Source: a bacterium
Lineage (GTDB): Bacteria > Eremiobacterota > Eremiobacteria > Baltobacterales > Baltobacteraceae
NCBI GenBank assembly: GCA_021784715.1
Contig: JAJYHP010000130.1
Location: forward strand, 1-6,894
Direction of reading: 5' to 3'
DNA: 6,894 bases
The position numbers and the translations under genes are program-made. The notes below the pieces were generated by a model. That model did not search any database. It saw nothing but the letters and a program-made list of their open reading frames with translations, and was not told where the DNA came from. Shown here piece by piece: positions 5,905 to 6,894 of this stretch (positions within the stretch are counted from its first letter, which is position 1; each line of letters begins with the position of its first letter).

Positions 5905-5909
5905 GGAGG
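5905..5909 (+). promoter_or_regulatory. Strong ribosome binding site for the epimerase gene
   Basis: GGAGG lies 5 bases before the ATG at 5915. It is the only near-consensus Shine-Dalgarno seen in the window and fixes the start of the downstream gene. It suggests this gene is translated independently of the terpene synthase gene 56 bases upstream. Confidence 0.85.
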
Positions 5910-5914
5910 CAACA

Positions 5915-6760
5915 ATGCGCGTAGTACTCTTGGGCGGAACCGGATTTATCGGCAAACATCTCCATGCCGCGTTGCTCGCGCGTGGAGACGAGGTCGTTCT
6001 CGCCAGCATGCGCGATCCCGCGACGGCCGCGCGGCGCGCCGCGGGCTGCGATGTCGTCGTGAATCTTGCGGGCGAACCGATCGCGCAGCGCTGGAACCCG
6101 GCGGTCAAAGCGCGCCTCGCAGAGAGCCGCGTTGGGGCGACGACTGCATTCCTCACCGCGCTCGCGGAGATCGAGCCGCGTCCGAAGGCGTTCGTCGCCG
6201 CCTCGGCGGTCGGCTACTACGGCACCAGCGAGAGCGAAACGTTCGACGAAAGCAGCCCGGCGGGCGCCGATTATCTCGGCCGCCTCTGCGCGGACTGGGA
6301 GCGAAGCTCGCTCGAGGCCGAGCGGCTCGGCATGCGCGTCGCGCTCGTGCGCACGGGCGTGGTCCTCGGCCTCGACGGAGGTGCGTTGGCAAAACTATTG
6401 CCGATCTTCAGGCTCGGGCTCGGCGGCCCGATCGGCAACGGCAGAGAGTGGCTTTCATGGATCCACATCGAGGATCAGGTCGCTATCTATCTCGCCGCCA
6501 TCGATGGCGCCGAGGGCGTCCTGAACGCCACGTCGCCGGAGCCCGTTACCAACGCAGCCTTTACCGCTGCGCTCGCTGCCGAGCTCCACCGCCCAGCCTT
6601 CGTGCCGGTTCCCGCATTCGCGCTCCGCGCGCTGCTCGGCGAAGGGGCCACGGTCCTCCTCGAAGGGCAACGCGTCCTTCCGCAACGGACGCTCGCCCTC
6701 GGTTATCACTTTCGTTTTCCGAATCTTGGCGACGCACTGCAGGCATTGCTCTCGGCATAG
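5915..6760 (+). CDS. TIGR01777-family NAD(P)-dependent epimerase (YfcH/SDR39U1-like)
   Basis: The 281-residue protein has the extended-SDR nucleotide site GGTGFIG (7-13) and then the family marks VVVNLAGEPIAQRW (47-60), ASAVGYYG (96-103), DYLGRLCADWE (119-129), RTGVVLGLDGGALAKLLPIF (146-165), GLGGPIGNGREWLSWIHIED (168-187) and NATSPEPVTN (204-213). A DUF1731-like tail (about 235-281) completes it. The usual SDR catalytic YxxxK is not obvious; in the expected place is Y-L-G-R-L-C, as is common in this family. YfcH, SDR39U1 and SulA/slr1223-type members have poorly defined biochemistry, so no substrate is claimed. It is predicted to be cytosolic, with no signal peptide. It may be read through from the glcDE-terpene synthase operon (same strand, 56-base gap), but has its own strong ribosome site. 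The family assignment is firm; the role is unknown. Confidence 0.92.
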   Translation: MRVVLLGGTGFIGKHLHAALLARGDEVVLASMRDPATAARRAAGCDVVVNLAGEPIAQRWNPAVKARLAESRVGATTAFLTALAEIEPRPKAFVAASAVGYYGTSESETFDESSPAGADYLGRLCADWERSSLEAERLGMRVALVRTGVVLGLDGGALAKLLPIFRLGLGGPIGNGREWLSWIHIEDQVAIYLAAIDGAEGVLNATSPEPVTNAAFTAALAAELHRPAFVPVPAFALRALLGEGATVLLEGQRVLPQRTLALGYHFRFPNLGDALQALLSA

Positions 6761-6775
6761 CGCCCGCAGCGGTGC

Positions 6776-6803
6776 TTGACATCGCTGGGTACGATAAGGG
6801 TGG
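6776..6803 (+). promoter_or_regulatory. Putative promoter of the M-box leader
   Basis: TTGACA, a perfect -35 hexamer, is at 6776-6781, and TACGAT, a 4-of-6 match to the -10 hexamer with TGGG just before it, is at 6790-6795. The TACGAT position would start transcription near 6802, just where the riboswitch begins. The two hexamers are only 8 bases apart, so they cannot both serve one sigma-70 polymerase in the standard way; no good -10 hexamer lies 16-18 bases after TTGACA. A promoter here is expected from the leader RNA; its exact boxes are uncertain. Confidence 0.4.
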
Positions 6804-6894
6804 ATTCCTCGTTAGGTGAGGCGTCTGTACGTTGGAGAGGCCGCTGCCCGGAAAGGTCGAGAGACCCCAATGGGTGACCAGGCACCGTCGAGTC
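6804..6894 (+). promoter_or_regulatory. M-box (ykoK leader) Mg2+ riboswitch, 3' half beyond window
   Basis: The sequence follows the M-box consensus in order: TCGTTAGGTGAGGC (6809-6822), CTGTAC, then CGCTGCCC (6842-6849), GAAAGGTCGAGAGACC with a GAGA loop closed by GGTC/GACC (6855-6866), CCAATGGGT (6867-6875) and ACCAGGCACCGTCGAGTC at the edge. CCC 6847-6849 pairs with GGG 6872-6874 around the GAGA hairpin, as in Bacillus mgtE. M-box RNAs sense intracellular Mg2+ and normally turn expression off when Mg2+ is high; targets are usually mgtE, corA, mgtA or Nramp-type transporters. The full element is about 165-170 bases, so the second half, the expression platform and the regulated gene are outside the window. 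The identification is from recalled consensus, not from a covariance search. Confidence 0.92.

Noticed and set aside
5865..5924. A 19-codon reading frame (ATG at 5865, TAG at 5922-5924) between the terpene synthase and the epimerase, overlapping the epimerase start, with GGAG upstream
   Set aside because: The GGAG is only 2 bases from the ATG, too close for normal initiation, and the peptide shows no attenuator-like feature.
5563..6819. A 418-codon plus-strand open frame spanning the end of the terpene synthase and the epimerase gene
   Set aside because: It is highly arginine-rich and out of frame with two well-supported family proteins, so it is an overprinted shadow.

Overview
The window is GC-rich bacterial DNA with six protein genes, two regions of non-coding interest and no recognisable transposase, CRISPR array, tRNA or rRNA. 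GTG starts, 4-base GTGA gene overlaps, a strong GGAGG ribosome site at one gene and dispersed GC-rich palindromes suggest a free-living environmental bacterium. A YtpB-type (DUF2600) terpene synthase and an M-box magnesium riboswitch are best known from Firmicutes and other Terrabacteria-like groups. An uncultured high-GC phylum such as Candidatus Eremiobacterota is a guess, not a result; no phylogenetic marker gene is present.

Left part (1-1648): the 3' part of a NamZ/DUF1343 exo-N-acetylmuramidase gene runs off the left edge and ends at 1091. It converges on a PilZ-domain gene on the minus strand (1622-2137). The 530-base convergent gap is packed with repeats. There are four full or near-full copies of a ~41-base palindromic element, with constant shoulders (CGAGTA ... 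GTATCGAGG) and a variable but self-complementary core, plus degenerate copies. There is also a 32-base direct repeat at 70-base spacing, a 119-base imperfect palindrome centred on 1300, and a perfect 44-base tandem duplication that copies the last codons and stop of the PilZ gene.

Middle part (2204-5858): a compact plus-strand operon, divergent from the PilZ gene. It holds glcD and glcE (the flavin subunits of glycolate oxidase) and then a gene of the tetraprenyl-beta-curcumene synthase family (YtpB/DUF2600). The three genes are joined by two GTGA stop/start overlaps, so translational coupling is likely. The iron-sulfur subunit gene glcF, normally third in glcDEF, is absent; the terpene synthase gene sits in its place.

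Right part (5859-6894): after a 56-base gap comes a TIGR01777-family SDR epimerase gene with its own strong ribosome site. Beyond it, from about 6804 to the window edge, lies the 5' half of an M-box (ykoK) Mg2+ riboswitch. It presumably controls a metal-transport gene just outside the window.

The main points of interest are the glcD-glcE-terpene synthase arrangement, the truncated M-box, and the repeat-rich convergent gap with a duplicated gene end.
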